64,000 nucleotides of DNA from Claveliimonas bilis (GCF_030296775.1 NZ_AP027742.1:2852001-2916000); one strand, 5' to 3'. Counted from the first letter of the stretch, positions 35,231 through 44,032 are shown. The notes: generated by a model from the letters alone, not told the origin. A program made the numbers and translations.

Positions 35231-35441
35231 ATATTGAAATAGCCTGAGCTAAATCAGTATCAATATTATATCTCCCATCTTTAATAGAAACGACACAGCC
35301 GCCTTTCAAGCGTGAGATCACCGTAATGGGTTCACCGCTGTAACAGCCCAAAGAAAACAAAAAAGACTTCAATTCTTCATCGTCTGACATAATATCTTTT
35401 ACAATATACTCTTCGCCTTCTTTGGCATCCAATAAATTCAT
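35229..35441 (-). CDS. feoA: Ferrous iron transport protein A
   Basis: 70 residues with the SH3-like FeoA fold: GEEYIVKDI, the loop LFSLGCYSGEPITVISRLKGGCVVSIKDGRYNID-like run and a C-terminal AQAI. It binds FeoB and is needed for full Fe2+ uptake. GGAGGAT precedes the ATG. First gene of the feo operon under an operator-covered promoter. Confidence 0.92.
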   Translation of the reverse strand: MNLLDAKEGEEYIVKDIMSDDEELKSFLFSLGCYSGEPITVISRLKGGCVVSIKDGRYNIDTDLAQAISI

Positions 35442-35521
35442 ATCTTTTCATCCTCCTGACTGTATGCGAACAGCCCTTTGCTGAATCTATCTATAAATTT
35501 TTGTTCATTCTTTCATGCACA

Positions 35522-35554
35522 AGTTAGTATACACTAACTAACTATTCCTGTCAA
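35522..35554 (-). promoter_or_regulatory. feoA promoter with overlapping palindromic operator
   Basis: TTGACA (35549-35554) and TATACT (35526-35531) with a 17-base spacer on the minus strand. AGTTAGT-N4-ACTAACT (35522-35539), a perfect 7-base dyad, covers the -10. A repressor bound here would block polymerase, as expected for iron control. Confidence 0.75.
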
Positions 35555-35576
35555 GAAGATTCTTATGGATTTATCA

Positions 35577-35589
35577 CTTTTTATTCGAG
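35577..35589 (+). repeat. 13-base direct repeat flanking the IS30 element (left copy)
   Basis: CTTTTTATTCGAG, identical to 37304-37316. The two copies sit directly against the IS ends and look like a target-site duplication. Confidence 0.75.
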
Positions 35590-37303
35590 CCTGAAGTGAA
35601 AAGTTTATTTCCACTTTGAATAGGTAAAAGTAGATTTTAGTCTTTCACTCATTTCCACTTCCCCATATGCAGCATTTAGTCTTACACTTTTCATGCTAGG
35701 CAGTCGCCGGAAAGGTTGGTGTCTATTATGAAAACTCAAAACTCTTTTTCTCATTTAACTTTAGAGGAACGGCGTATCATTCTCGCCGGCATTACGAACG
35801 GCTCCGCGAAAACGGCCATCGCCCAGACCATCGGCAAGGATAAGTCTACTGTTGGCAAAGAGATCAAACTTCACAGGACTCTTACCCATAAGTGTAAGAT
35901 GCCCCTGGAGTGCACTCACTATAAAAAATGTGTCTATGGCCGTCAGTGTACACCTGACTGTCCGGAGTACAGTCCTTTCCGCTGCTCAAGGCGCGACCGC
36001 TCCCCTGGTGCCTGCAACGGCTGTTCCAACTGGTCACGCTGCCGTTTTGATAAATACCAGTACTCTCCGGAAGATGCCCATATGGATTACCGCACTACTC
36101 TGATCGACTCCCGGGAAGGTGTCAATCTTACAGTACAGGAAGCAAAACAGATGGCTGCTATTATCGCTCCGCTCCTGAAGCAGGGCCAGTCTCCCTATCA
36201 GATCGTTACAAACCATCCGGAACTCGGCATTTCAGAAAAAACGCTTTACAACTATATCGAAAACGGTGTTTTCCACGAGATTGCGGGAATCACTGTCATG
36301 GATCTGCGGAGGCAGGTATCACGTAAACTGCCGAAGAAAAAGGCAAAAACTTATAAGAAACGCACCGACAGAAAGTATCTCCAAGGCAGAACCTACAAAG
36401 ATTATCAATCCTATCTCTCCGATCATCCCGAGGTCTTTGTTGTCCAAATGGATACGGTCTATAACGATGAGACAAACGGTCCTTTCCTTCAGACATTTAA
36501 ATTTGTGAGAGCCGGCATCCTTCTCGCTTTATATCGCAACGAAAAAACCTCCGCTTCCATGAAGGAAGGTATTGACATACTGGAATCCATTCTTGGCACA
36601 GAATTGTTCCGCAAATATGTCCATGTTTTACTAACTGATCGTGGGACGGAGTTTTCTGCCGCCGAAGCCATGGAGGCATCTCACGATGGCACAAGACGGA
36701 CAAGGGTGTTTTACTGCGATCCCATGCAGTCAGGACAAAAAGGCACGTTGGAGAATAAACATATAGAACTCCGTTACATCCTTCCAAAAGGAACGGATCT
36801 GAGGGAACTCGGGCTGACCGGCCAGTCCAGGCTGAATCTGGTCCTCAGCCACGTAAACTCCTCCCCTTGCGAGCTGCTTGGCAATAAAAGTCCGTTGGAA
36901 CTGACGGAATTTATGTATCAGGATCTGTACGAAAAGCTGCTGGCTTTCGGCATCCATCCAATCGAAAAGGATCAGATCATTTTAAAACCATACCTGCTCA
37001 AGCAGAGAAACAAGTAAGGAAAACTACCTGATCAAAAACAACAGGCGGCTGTCAAAGAAAGGAAATACCATCCCCGACAAGTGGAATTTAGTCCTACACC
37101 CTTAAAAATACCGACTAAAGTCCGCTTTTTTGTCATGTCTAAAAATCCTGTCTTTTTCAAGCAGCCTGTTGTTTGCTTCATTTAGTGTAACACTTATTTC
37201 TACTTAATAAAACAGAAAAAGCAGCAATCACTCATTTTTGTAAGAGTAATTGCCACTTTTCTTTTCCCGTCTTTCAAAGTGGAAATAAACTTTTCACTTC
37301 AGC
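35590..37303 (+). mobile_element. IS30-family insertion sequence
   Basis: Perfect 30-base terminal inverted repeats (35591-35620 and 37273-37302, beginning CTGAAGTGAAAAG) enclose one transposase gene. The 1.71-kb element is inserted between the feoA promoter and the stop codon of the phosphodiesterase gene. Its right flank supplies the bases right at that stop. Confidence 0.92.
35728..37017 (+). CDS. IS30-family transposase
   Basis: 429 residues from ATG 35728; GTG 35719 and TTG 35716 are possible starts nearer the GGAAAGG. The N-terminal helix-turn-helix (LTLEERRIILAGITNGSAKTAIAQTIGKDKSTVGKEI) is typical of IS30. A Cys-rich insert follows (Cys in CTHYKKCVYGRQC, CPEYSPFRC, CNGCSNWSRC), then the DDE core: Asp in VQMDTVYN, Asp in LLTDRGTEFS, Glu in QKGTLENKH. 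The frame is intact. Confidence 0.95.
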   Translation: MKTQNSFSHLTLEERRIILAGITNGSAKTAIAQTIGKDKSTVGKEIKLHRTLTHKCKMPLECTHYKKCVYGRQCTPDCPEYSPFRCSRRDRSPGACNGCSNWSRCRFDKYQYSPEDAHMDYRTTLIDSREGVNLTVQEAKQMAAIIAPLLKQGQSPYQIVTNHPELGISEKTLYNYIENGVFHEIAGITVMDLRRQVSRKLPKKKAKTYKKRTDRKYLQGRTYKDYQSYLSDHPEVFVVQMDTVYNDETNGPFLQTFKFVRAGILLALYRNEKTSASMKEGIDILESILGTELFRKYVHVLLTDRGTEFSAAEAMEASHDGTRRTRVFYCDPMQSGQKGTLENKHIELRYILPKGTDLRELGLTGQSRLNLVLSHVNSSPCELLGNKSPLELTEFMYQDLYEKLLAFGIHPIEKDQIILKPYLLKQRNK

Positions 37304-37316
37304 CTTTTTATTCGAG
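37304..37316 (+). repeat. 13-base direct repeat flanking the IS30 element (right copy)
   Basis: Identical to 35577-35589; contains the TAA stop (minus strand) of the adjoining phosphodiesterase gene. Confidence 0.75.
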
Positions 37317-37790
37317 ATAGCGGATCTCATAGTTTATTTTCCCGTCAGGATCCATTTGCATTACAATATAACTTGGTTTTCTACCCCTCTGTCTGGGATA
37401 AGCTATACTGCCCGGGTTCAGCGTAACCAGATCAGGTTCTATCGTCAGCGAAGGCATATGGGTGTGCCCATACATGACAATATCTGCTCCTCGTCCTCTG
37501 GCCTCTTCCTTTACACGCTCCTCGCCCATTCCTACAAAATATCCGTGTCCATGCGTAATGAATACATGATGATCCCCGATAAAAAATTCTTCCTCCCATG
37601 GCAATTGAGAGAAAAAGTCATTATTCCCACTGACAATGTGCACCGGACAGTCTGCCAAAGCCTCTATGTAGTCTTCTTTTCCTTCCACATCACCCAGATG
37701 GATCATCATATCAATGTGTCCGGTTTCTTCCAATGCCCTCTCCAGATTTCGGTGGGATTTATGTGTATCACTTACTACCAGTATCCTCAT
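37308..37790 (-). CDS. YfcE/MJ0936-family metallophosphodiesterase
   Basis: 160 residues with SDTHKS, HLGDVEG, VSGNND, THGHGY and MYGHTHMP metal motifs. Smaller than the copy at 26.6 kb. It starts 23 bases after the rdgB stop; rdgB-yfcE pairs are common in Firmicutes. The IS30 element is inserted so that its duplication includes this gene's stop codon, leaving the protein unchanged but replacing its original downstream sequence. Confidence 0.93.
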   Translation of the reverse strand: MRILVVSDTHKSHRNLERALEETGHIDMMIHLGDVEGKEDYIEALADCPVHIVSGNNDFFSQLPWEEEFFIGDHHVFITHGHGYFVGMGEERVKEEARGRGADIVMYGHTHMPSLTIEPDLVTLNPGSIAYPRQRGRKPSYIVMQMDPDGKINYEIRYLE

Positions 37791-37813
37791 ATTTACTCTT
37801 CGGCTCCTTTGTT

Positions 37814-38425
37814 TTAACGCTGCTCCAGTATCCGACGCATTTTTCTTAGCCCTTCTCCTCTGTGACTCAACTCATTTTTCTTTTCCGGATCAAGCTGGGC
37901 GCTTGTGCATCCATACTGCGGCAGGAAGAAAATAGGATCATAACCAAAACCATGTTCTCCTGCAATTTCATAACCGATCCTCCCTTCCATTGCCCCCCTT
38001 ACAACTTCTTCTGTACCATCCGGAAATGCCGCCGCTATAGCGCACACAAACCGGGCAGTCCGGTCTTCATCCGGCACGCCCGCAAGCCTGTCAAGCAGAG
38101 CATTATTTTTTATATCATAGGAAGTATCCTCTCCGAGATATCTTGCAGAATAAATTCCCGGCTCCTTATTCAGATAATCGATCTCAAGTCCGGAATCATC
38201 CGCCAGGATCACTGCTTCCTTATACTTTTCCATAGCTGATGCAATCTTTCGGATTTCTCTTGCTTTGATCAGCGCGTTTTCTTCAAATGTGGTTCCGTCC
38301 TCCACTACATCAGCATCTATTCCCGCCTCTTTTTGTGACAAAATCTCCGCATCAAGATCCTTAAGGATCATCCGGATTTCTTCCATCTTATTTCTATTTC
38401 CTGTTGCAAATATAATTGTTTTCAT
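37814..38425 (-). CDS. rdgB: XTP/dITP diphosphatase (RdgB/HAM1)
   Basis: 203 residues. It removes non-canonical purine triphosphates from the nucleotide pool. IIFATGNRNKMEEI at the start, LADDSGLEIDYL (metal Asp) and HGFGYDPIFFLP are family signatures. It abuts the RNA methyltransferase gene (38425/38426). Confidence 0.96.
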   Translation of the reverse strand: MKTIIFATGNRNKMEEIRMILKDLDAEILSQKEAGIDADVVEDGTTFEENALIKAREIRKIASAMEKYKEAVILADDSGLEIDYLNKEPGIYSARYLGEDTSYDIKNNALLDRLAGVPDEDRTARFVCAIAAAFPDGTEEVVRGAMEGRIGYEIAGEHGFGYDPIFFLPQYGCTSAQLDPEKKNELSHRGEGLRKMRRILEQR

Positions 38426-39592
38426 TTAGCATCCATCCATTCTACTATTATTTTTCTTTGGCGGCTTCGGCCCCAGAAACTGATAAAAATAAGTTTTCAG
38501 CATTCCATTATAAATTTTTCTGTTTTTATCTGCTTTTCTGCCAAAATATCTCTGTGCATCCTCATAGCTCGTGATCATGTAGGCAGACCATGTGTCCAGT
38601 CCGGCAAAACTCTCTCCAAAAGTCCGGTACAGCTGCGGCAGATCTTTTTTGTCTTCCAGCCTTTCGCCATAAGGAGGATTGGTAATAATGAAGCCATATT
38701 TTCCGGAATGTCTAAGATCGCGGACATTTCTTTCCTGAAAATGGATCAGGTGATCCACACCTGCTTCCCTGGCGTTTCTTCTCGCGATCCGGATCACATC
38801 ACCATCGATATCATACCCCTGTATATCTGTCTCAATATTTGCTTTTATCCTGCTCTCAGCCTCATCCACTGCCTCATACCACATTTTCTTAGGGAGCAGA
38901 TTCGTCCAGTCCTCGGCTGTAAAAGAACGGTTCATTCCGGGAGCGATATCCGCGGCCATCATCGCGGCTTCGATAGGAAAAGTACCACTGCCGCAGAAGG
39001 GATCCACCAATATTCTGTCTCCCCTCCATGGCGTGAGCATAATAAGCGCCGCAGCCAGCGTTTCCGTGATAGGAGCCTTTCCCGACACCTCCCGGTATCC
39101 TCTCTTATGCAGAGAAATTCCTGACGTATCGATCCCTACAGTCACCATATCTTTTTTCAAAAACACCCGGAGCGGATAAGAGGCGCCGTCTTCTTCAAAC
39201 CACTCTTTATGGTAGGAACTCTGCAGCCTTCTTACAATCGCTTTTTTCATGATGGACTGTATGTCAGACGGGCTGAAAAGCTTACTTTTAACCGATGCTG
39301 CTTTGGCAACCCAGAATTTCCCGTTTTCAGGTATGTAATTTTCCCAGGGAATTTCTCTGGTTTTCTCAAACAGTTCATCAAACGTTTCCGCTTTAAACTC
39401 TCCTGCTTTCAGCAGCACTCTTTCCGCAGTACGAAGGAAAATATTTGCCCTGCAGACCGCGGACAAATCTCCATAAAACGAAACTCTTCCGTCTTCTGTA
39501 GATGAAATCTCATACCCCAGCGCCTGAATTTCTCTTTTCAATACTGCTTCCAGACCAAAATGACAGGGAGCGATCAGTTCTATTTTATCCAT
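38426..39592 (-). CDS. THUMP-domain class I RNA methyltransferase (RlmL/YpsC type)
   Basis: 388 residues from ATG 39592, with GGAG 6 bases upstream. An N-terminal THUMP domain (about 1-160) for RNA binding, then the SAM-binding fold with DPFCGSGTFPIEAAMMA and the amino-methylating motif IV NPPYGERL. The YpsC/RlmL-N family makes N2-methylguanosine in 23S rRNA; the exact site is inferred. Confidence 0.93.
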   Translation of the reverse strand: MDKIELIAPCHFGLEAVLKREIQALGYEISSTEDGRVSFYGDLSAVCRANIFLRTAERVLLKAGEFKAETFDELFEKTREIPWENYIPENGKFWVAKAASVKSKLFSPSDIQSIMKKAIVRRLQSSYHKEWFEEDGASYPLRVFLKKDMVTVGIDTSGISLHKRGYREVSGKAPITETLAAALIMLTPWRGDRILVDPFCGSGTFPIEAAMMAADIAPGMNRSFTAEDWTNLLPKKMWYEAVDEAESRIKANIETDIQGYDIDGDVIRIARRNAREAGVDHLIHFQERNVRDLRHSGKYGFIITNPPYGERLEDKKDLPQLYRTFGESFAGLDTWSAYMITSYEDAQRYFGRKADKNRKIYNGMLKTYFYQFLGPKPPKKNNSRMDGC

Positions 39593-39654
39593 AGTAATCT
39601 CCATAAATTTTGTTCTATTCTTATCATCTTATTGTTTCTTAAGAAATTTGTCAA

Positions 39655-39728
39655 TTGGGGACAGGGTAATTTTAATTGGGGGACGGGGTATTTTTCAACA
39701 CCCCGTCCCCCAATTAAAATTACCCTGT
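39655..39728. repeat. REP-like palindrome built from tandem 21-base units
   Basis: A perfect 29-base inverted repeat (39661-39689 with 39700-39728) around a 10-base loop. Each arm itself carries two related units of the form AATTGGGGACAGGGTA and AATTGGGGGACGGGGTA. A T-run follows on the plus strand. It resembles extragenic palindromes of the REP type. Confidence 0.75.
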
Positions 39729-39744
39729 TCTTTTTTTGAGCGAT

Positions 39745-39906
39745 CTAATAGCTGTCTGTGCTGTCGCTGCAATTCTGGCTATTGGAAGTCTTATTGGACG
39801 ATGCAGAACTCTTGGATGCATTCTTGTTGTATGCATTTTTCTTTGATTCATAAGCATTCTCTGCATTTCCCATACCATTTGAATTATTGCTGTAATTCTT
39901 TGCCAT
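39745..39906 (-). CDS. Small Asn/Ser-rich protein, unknown
   Basis: 53 residues, 12 Asn and 13 Ser, with Lys/Ala/Tyr spacers (for example KNAYNKNASK and ending DSTDSY); no hydrophobic segment, one Cys. A textbook AGGAGG lies 7 bases before the ATG, which is the main reason to call it real. The composition recalls small spore or coat-associated proteins of Clostridia, but it has none of the alpha/beta SASP motifs I know. It stands alone between the REP-like palindrome and a candidate small RNA on the other strand. No consensus sigma-A promoter is seen upstream. Confidence 0.65.
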   Translation of the reverse strand: MAKNYSNNSNGMGNAENAYESKKNAYNKNASKSSASSNKTSNSQNCSDSTDSY

Positions 39907-40014
39907 TTTTGTTACCTCCTATTTGATTGGTTACAGCAATATTATCCCCGAAATATGAATTCCTATGTATTTTTCTCTGATTTTTTGTTTATTAAGTTTT
40001 TTTTAATTTTTTTC

Positions 40015-40043
40015 TTGCTTTTTCATCCATCCTATATTATACT
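40015..40043 (+). promoter_or_regulatory. Promoter of the candidate small RNA
   Basis: TTGCTT (40015-40020) and TATACT (40038-40043) with a 17-base spacer; predicted start near 40050, just at the first hairpin. Confidence 0.6.
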
Positions 40044-40049
40044 TAGTCA

Positions 40050-40133
40050 TGTAGAAAGAATACTTTCTACAACCCCTTATTAATTATTTATACTCCCCTC
40101 AAAAGACCGATGGCTCCCCCATCGGTCTTTTAC
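40050..40133 (+). ncRNA. Candidate small regulatory RNA, about 85 nt
   Basis: Starts with an 8-bp hairpin (GTAGAAAG/CTTTCTAC, loop AATA, 40051-40070). A single-stranded A/U-rich linker follows with two C-rich patches (CCCCTT near 40073 and CTCCCCTC near 40093). It ends with a 13-bp terminator stem (40101-40113 with 40119-40131) whose loop begins CTCCC. A promoter is placed correctly upstream. No open frame with a ribosome site is present. The C-rich patches could pair with Shine-Dalgarno sequences, as in many Firmicute small RNAs (inference). Confidence 0.6.
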
Positions 40134-40170
40134 TTTTTCGTTTTATATTTATAGCTTCGATTATAGACTG

Positions 40171-40196
40171 ATAGGCGGCGCATAAACGCCGCCTAT
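40171..40196 (-). terminator. Hairpin after the DUF1700-like gene
   Basis: ATAGGCGGCG/CGCCGCCTAT, 10-base perfect stem, 6-base loop, 21 bases after the stop. No strong T-run on the minus side. Confidence 0.6.
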
Positions 40197-40216
40197 TCAT
40201 TATTACAGTAAATTTA

Positions 40217-40699
40217 TCATCGTCTTCGCCCGCTGATAAGGCGAAAAATCAGGGCAATGCAAAGGACTGGCACAATGATCGGCATCAGCAGGCTGAAAAT
40301 CCCGCCGATCACGGCAATAATAATAAGGAAAATTCCTATCACTCCAAGAATTACCAGAAGTTTTTTCCACCAACTGTCCATGGAAAAAACATGAATATTT
40401 CCATTATTTCCCATGCCGCCTGCATATCTGTCCGCCTTTCTTTCCTGCCTTGAACTGCTTTTTGCAGACTCATAGTACGCCTCCCTGGTTCCCGGCTCTC
40501 CTTCTGCCATATCGATAATAGACCTGGCAATGATCCAGGGATCTCCCAGTTCTTCGATCACTTCACTTTCTGTACGCCCTTTTCGTATTTCTTCTATAAT
40601 ATAAGATTCATAATAGCTTACATTTTCCTGTACGATACGGCCGCTTAAATCATTTTCCAAAGCTTCTTTCAGCTTTTTCAAAAACTCTTCCCGCGTCAT
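40217..40699 (-). CDS. DUF1700-like membrane protein
   Basis: 160 residues from ATG 40699 (GGAAGGA 8 bases upstream). The N-terminal 65 residues, with MTREEFLKKLKEAL and VIEELGDPWIIARSII, form the small helical domain found in DUF1700 proteins. A Gly/Asn linker and two adjacent transmembrane helices (about 112-132 and 134-153) follow, with a basic end. In other Firmicutes such proteins are paired with PadR regulators, which is not the case here. Confidence 0.75.
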   Translation of the reverse strand: MTREEFLKKLKEALENDLSGRIVQENVSYYESYIIEEIRKGRTESEVIEELGDPWIIARSIIDMAEGEPGTREAYYESAKSSSRQERKADRYAGGMGNNGNIHVFSMDSWWKKLLVILGVIGIFLIIIAVIGGIFSLLMPIIVPVLCIALIFRLISGRRR

Positions 40700-40737
40700 C
40701 TGCAAATTCCTTCCTTTCAGGTTGACTGCCTGCGGTC

Positions 40738-40766
40738 ATAATATCATATCTTTGCCGCAATTCCAA
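40738..40766 (-). promoter_or_regulatory. Promoter of the DUF1700-like gene
   Basis: TTGGAA (40761-40766) and TATTAT (40738-40743), spacer 17, on the minus strand about 40 bases before the gene. Confidence 0.6.
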
Positions 40767-40841
40767 GTGCAGGATTATGATTATTTTCTTATATCTTTCT
40801 AAACTTTAGTATTTGCATACCGCTGACTATTTCCGGCACCC

Positions 40842-42953
40842 TTATACTTCAAAAAGCAAATCACCATAAGACGGCATCGGCCATGCTTCTTTATCCACGA
40901 TCATTTCCAACTCATCTACCGGACGGCGCAGTTCTTCCATCGCCGGGAAGACAGAATCATGATAATATCTGGCCTGTCTTTCTCCTTCTTCCATGGCCGC
41001 AGCCTCTTCCGTCACTTTCTTCAGCACATCCAGCGCTTCTTTCGTCTGTCCAAGCAGTACGGTAATCTCTTTTAACAGATCAGCCTGTACCTGCGGGTCC
41101 ACACCGGCTTCTCTCACTGAATTGACTGTATCTGCGAGGGATCTCGTATATTTGATGATCGCAGGTATGATCTGTTTGCTGGCCATATCAATCATAGTGC
41201 GGGCCTCAATATTGATCGCCTTTGCATAATTTTCATACTTGATCTCTGCACGTGATTCCAGTTCTGCTCTGGTAAATACATGGAATTTCTCAAACAGACT
41301 GATGGTTTCCTCTGTTACCAGGGCCGGAATTGCATCTACCATGGAACGAATATTAGGAAGTCCTCTTCTTTCCGCCTCTTTTACCCATTCATCAGAATAT
41401 CCGTTCCCATTAAATACAATGCGGTAATGCTCAGTTGCATACTGTTTGATGAGATCATGAACCGCCTTTTCAAAATCATCCGCCTTTTCCAGCACATCAC
41501 ATGCCTGTGAAAACGCATCTGCAACAATTGTATTCAGCACAATGTTCGACCCCGCGACAGAATCCCTGGATCCTACCATACGGAATTCAAATTTATTTCC
41601 TGTAAACGCAAATGGTGAAGTCCGGTTTCTGTCAGAAGTATCCTTCGCCAGCTCCGGCAGTGTACGCACTCCTGTTTCCAGTTTTCCGGTATTAAGGCTG
41701 TGAGTCGCTTCCCCTGTGGTAACCAGCTGTTCCAGCACATCCTCCAGCTGCTCTCCGAGAAATACGGAAATAATAGCCGGAGGCGCCTCGTTTGCTCCCA
41801 GTCTGTGATCATTTCCCGGATCGGCGGCTGATTCACGAAGCAGCGCCGCATGTTCGTCCACTGCTTTCAAAATACAGGTGAGCACAAGGAGGAACTGAAT
41901 ATTTTCATGAGGAGTCTCGCCCGGATCAAGAAGATTTTTGCCCTCATCTGTTGTCAGTGACCAGTTATTATGCTTTCCGGAACCATTGACACCTGCAAAC
42001 GGTTTTTCATGAAGGAGACATTTCATTCCGTGTTCAGAAGCAATCCGCTTTAAGGTCTGCATAACAAGCTGATTGTGATCGACAGCCACATTCGCCTTAG
42101 CGTAGATCGGCGCAAGTTCATGCTGCGCAGGAGCAACCTCGTTGTGCTGTGTCTTGGATGTCACGCCCATTTTCCACAGCTCTTCATTGACATCTTTCAT
42201 AAATGAGGCAATACGCTGACGAATGGTTCCAAAATAATGGTCGTCCAGCTCCTGTCCCTTGGGAGGCATTGCGCCAAACAAGGTACGTCCTGTATAGATC
42301 AGGTCCTTTCTTTCCAGAAATTTCTTTGCATCAACAAGGAAATATTCCTGCTCCGGTCCTACAGAAGGCGTTACCTTCTTCGCCCTTGTATTTCCAAATA
42401 AGCGGATCAGACGAAGAGACTGCTCGTTGATCGCTTCCATGGAGCGAAGAAGCGGTGTTTTCTGATCCAGCGCCTCTCCTGTGTAGGAACAGAATGCAGT
42501 TGGGATACACAAAGTAGCACCGGCTGCATCTTTCCGGACAAAGGCCGGGGAGGTGCAGTCCCACGCAGTATATCCGCGCGCTTCAAAAGTCGCCCGAAGT
42601 CCTCCTGACGGGAAGGAAGAAGCATCCGGCTCACCCTTGATCAGCTCCTTACCTGAAAAACTCATCAGCACTTTTCCGGTTTCCATAGGTGCGGAAATAA
42701 AGGAATCATGTTTTTCTGCAGTTACACCTGTAAGCGGCTGGAACCAGTGTGTGTAATGAGTTGCGCCCTTCTCAATCGCCCATTCCTTCATCTCATGCGC
42801 AATCACATCCGCTGTAGCAAGGTCCAGTTCCTTGCCTTCCTCAATCATCTTTTTCAGATCCTTGTAGACCTTCTTCGGCAGACGTTCCTGCATAGTCGCA
42901 TCATCGAATACATTTTCTCCGAAAATATCTGCCACATTAAATAATTCACTCAT
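40842..42953 (-). CDS. glnN: Glutamine synthetase, type III (GlnN)
   Basis: 703 residues, the length of type III glutamine synthetases (against about 450 for type I). It makes glutamine from glutamate, ammonia and ATP. Diagnostic parts: [31 protein letters not shown] (metal Glu), [33 protein letters not shown] (catalytic loop), and [20 protein letters not shown]. It follows fba with a terminator-like hairpin between; I cannot place a promoter in the 80 bases that remain. Confidence 0.97.
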   Translation of the reverse strand: MSELFNVADIFGENVFDDATMQERLPKKVYKDLKKMIEEGKELDLATADVIAHEMKEWAIEKGATHYTHWFQPLTGVTAEKHDSFISAPMETGKVLMSFSGKELIKGEPDASSFPSGGLRATFEARGYTAWDCTSPAFVRKDAAGATLCIPTAFCSYTGEALDQKTPLLRSMEAINEQSLRLIRLFGNTRAKKVTPSVGPEQEYFLVDAKKFLERKDLIYTGRTLFGAMPPKGQELDDHYFGTIRQRIASFMKDVNEELWKMGVTSKTQHNEVAPAQHELAPIYAKANVAVDHNQLVMQTLKRIASEHGMKCLLHEKPFAGVNGSGKHNNWSLTTDEGKNLLDPGETPHENIQFLLVLTCILKAVDEHAALLRESAADPGNDHRLGANEAPPAIISVFLGEQLEDVLEQLVTTGEATHSLNTGKLETGVRTLPELAKDTSDRNRTSPFAFTGNKFEFRMVGSRDSVAGSNIVLNTIVADAFSQACDVLEKADDFEKAVHDLIKQYATEHYRIVFNGNGYSDEWVKEAERRGLPNIRSMVDAIPALVTEETISLFEKFHVFTRAELESRAEIKYENYAKAINIEARTMIDMASKQIIPAIIKYTRSLADTVNSVREAGVDPQVQADLLKEITVLLGQTKEALDVLKKVTEEAAAMEEGERQARYYHDSVFPAMEELRRPVDELEMIVDKEAWPMPSYGDLLFEV

Positions 42954-43030
42954 ATTTTCCGTAATCCTTTCTTTCTATCTGTTTAAAGAGCTGATGAGGG
43001 CTATGTCGTCTGAACATTCCCTTTAACCAG

Positions 43031-43066
43031 AAAAAGGCACTCCGACCTCCCGGCCGGAACACCTTT
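43031..43066 (-). terminator. Terminator of fba
   Basis: AAGGTGTTCCGG-type arm pairs with a CGGAGTGCCTT-type arm (with internal mismatches), followed by a T-run on the minus strand. It lies between fba and glnN. Confidence 0.7.
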
Positions 43067-43092
43067 ATTCCACTTCATTTCTCTTTTCGCTC

Positions 43093-43956
43093 TTAGGCTT
43101 TCCCAACAGAGCCGAATAATTCCATCTTTTCTTTTACTGTCTGCATAATTGCATCTGTACCCGGTTTCAGGAGTTTACGAGGATCAAATCCCTTTCCTTC
43201 CAGATCTTTTCCATCTTCAATGTATTTACGTGTAGCGGCAGCGAAAGATAACTGACACTCTGTGTTTACATTGATCTTTGCAACTCCCAGATCAATTGCT
43301 TTCTTGATCATATCCTCCGGGATTCCTGTTCCTCCGTGAAGAACCAGCGGCATCTTTCCTGTCAGCTTCTGGATGGCATCCAGAGTTTCAAAGCTTAATC
43401 CCTGCCAGTTTTCCGGATATTTTCCGTGGATATTTCCGATTCCTGCTGCAAGCATTGTAACGCCAAGATCAGCGATCATTTTACACTCGTTCGGATCAGC
43501 GCACTCGCCCATTCCTACAACTCCGTCTTCTTCACCGCCGATGGAGCCGACTTCTGCTTCCAGGGACATTCCTTTCTCAGCGCATACAGCAACCAGTTCT
43601 TTTGTCTTTGCAACATTTTCTTCGATCGGATAGTGAGATCCGTCAAACATAATAGAAGAAAATCCCGCTTCGATACACTTGTAGCATCCTTCGTATGTTC
43701 CATGATCCAGATGAAGAGCTACAGGTACAGTGATACCGAGTTCATCGATCATAGCCTTTACCATGTCTGCAACAGTCTTGAATCCTGTCATATACTTTCC
43801 GGCACCTTCGGATACTCCCAGGATGACCGGAGATTTGCATTCTTCTGCTGTAAGCAGGATTGCTTTTGTCCACTCCAGATTGTTGATGTTGAACTGACCT
43901 ACTGCATAATGGCCTTCTACTGCTTTTTCAAGCATTTCTTTCGCTGATACTAACAT
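43093..43956 (-). CDS. fba: Class II fructose-bisphosphate aldolase
   Basis: 287 residues, zinc-dependent aldolase splitting fructose-1,6-bisphosphate in glycolysis. Zinc and catalytic motifs: LHLDHGTYE, LEAEVGSIGGEEDG, GIGNIHGKYPENW, LHGGTGI and KINVNTECQ. Codon use and the own strong promoter suggest the housekeeping copy. It follows the symporter gene but has its own promoter, so it is probably not part of the pxp operon. Confidence 0.96.
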   Translation of the reverse strand: MLVSAKEMLEKAVEGHYAVGQFNINNLEWTKAILLTAEECKSPVILGVSEGAGKYMTGFKTVADMVKAMIDELGITVPVALHLDHGTYEGCYKCIEAGFSSIMFDGSHYPIEENVAKTKELVAVCAEKGMSLEAEVGSIGGEEDGVVGMGECADPNECKMIADLGVTMLAAGIGNIHGKYPENWQGLSFETLDAIQKLTGKMPLVLHGGTGIPEDMIKKAIDLGVAKINVNTECQLSFAAATRKYIEDGKDLEGKGFDPRKLLKPGTDAIMQTVKEKMELFGSVGKA

Positions 43957-43983
43957 ATATTGTCTCCTCCACTTCCTTATACT

Positions 43984-44014
43984 GCATTATGCCGGCGCAA
44001 AGACCGACATAATG
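43984..44014 (-). promoter_or_regulatory. Leader hairpin of fba
   Basis: CATTATG-x-CGG and CCG-x-CATAATG arms (one mismatch) around an 8-base loop, between the promoter and the ribosome site. It may stabilise the mRNA or bind a regulator. Confidence 0.45.
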
Positions 44015-44032
44015 TAAACTTTCGCTTTTTTT

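Larger units (their letters stand above)
39907..40216. other. 310-base region without protein genes
   Basis: Holds the leader of the small Asn/Ser-rich gene (very A-rich on the minus strand), then on the plus strand a promoter, a short two-hairpin transcript and its terminator, and last the terminator of the membrane-protein gene ending at 40217. Confidence 0.6.

Noticed and set aside
42954-43030. Possible glutamine riboswitch or ANTAR target before glnN
   Set aside because: The bases do not show the conserved glnA-aptamer segments, nor a clear pair of six-base-loop hairpins; only the fba terminator is convincing.
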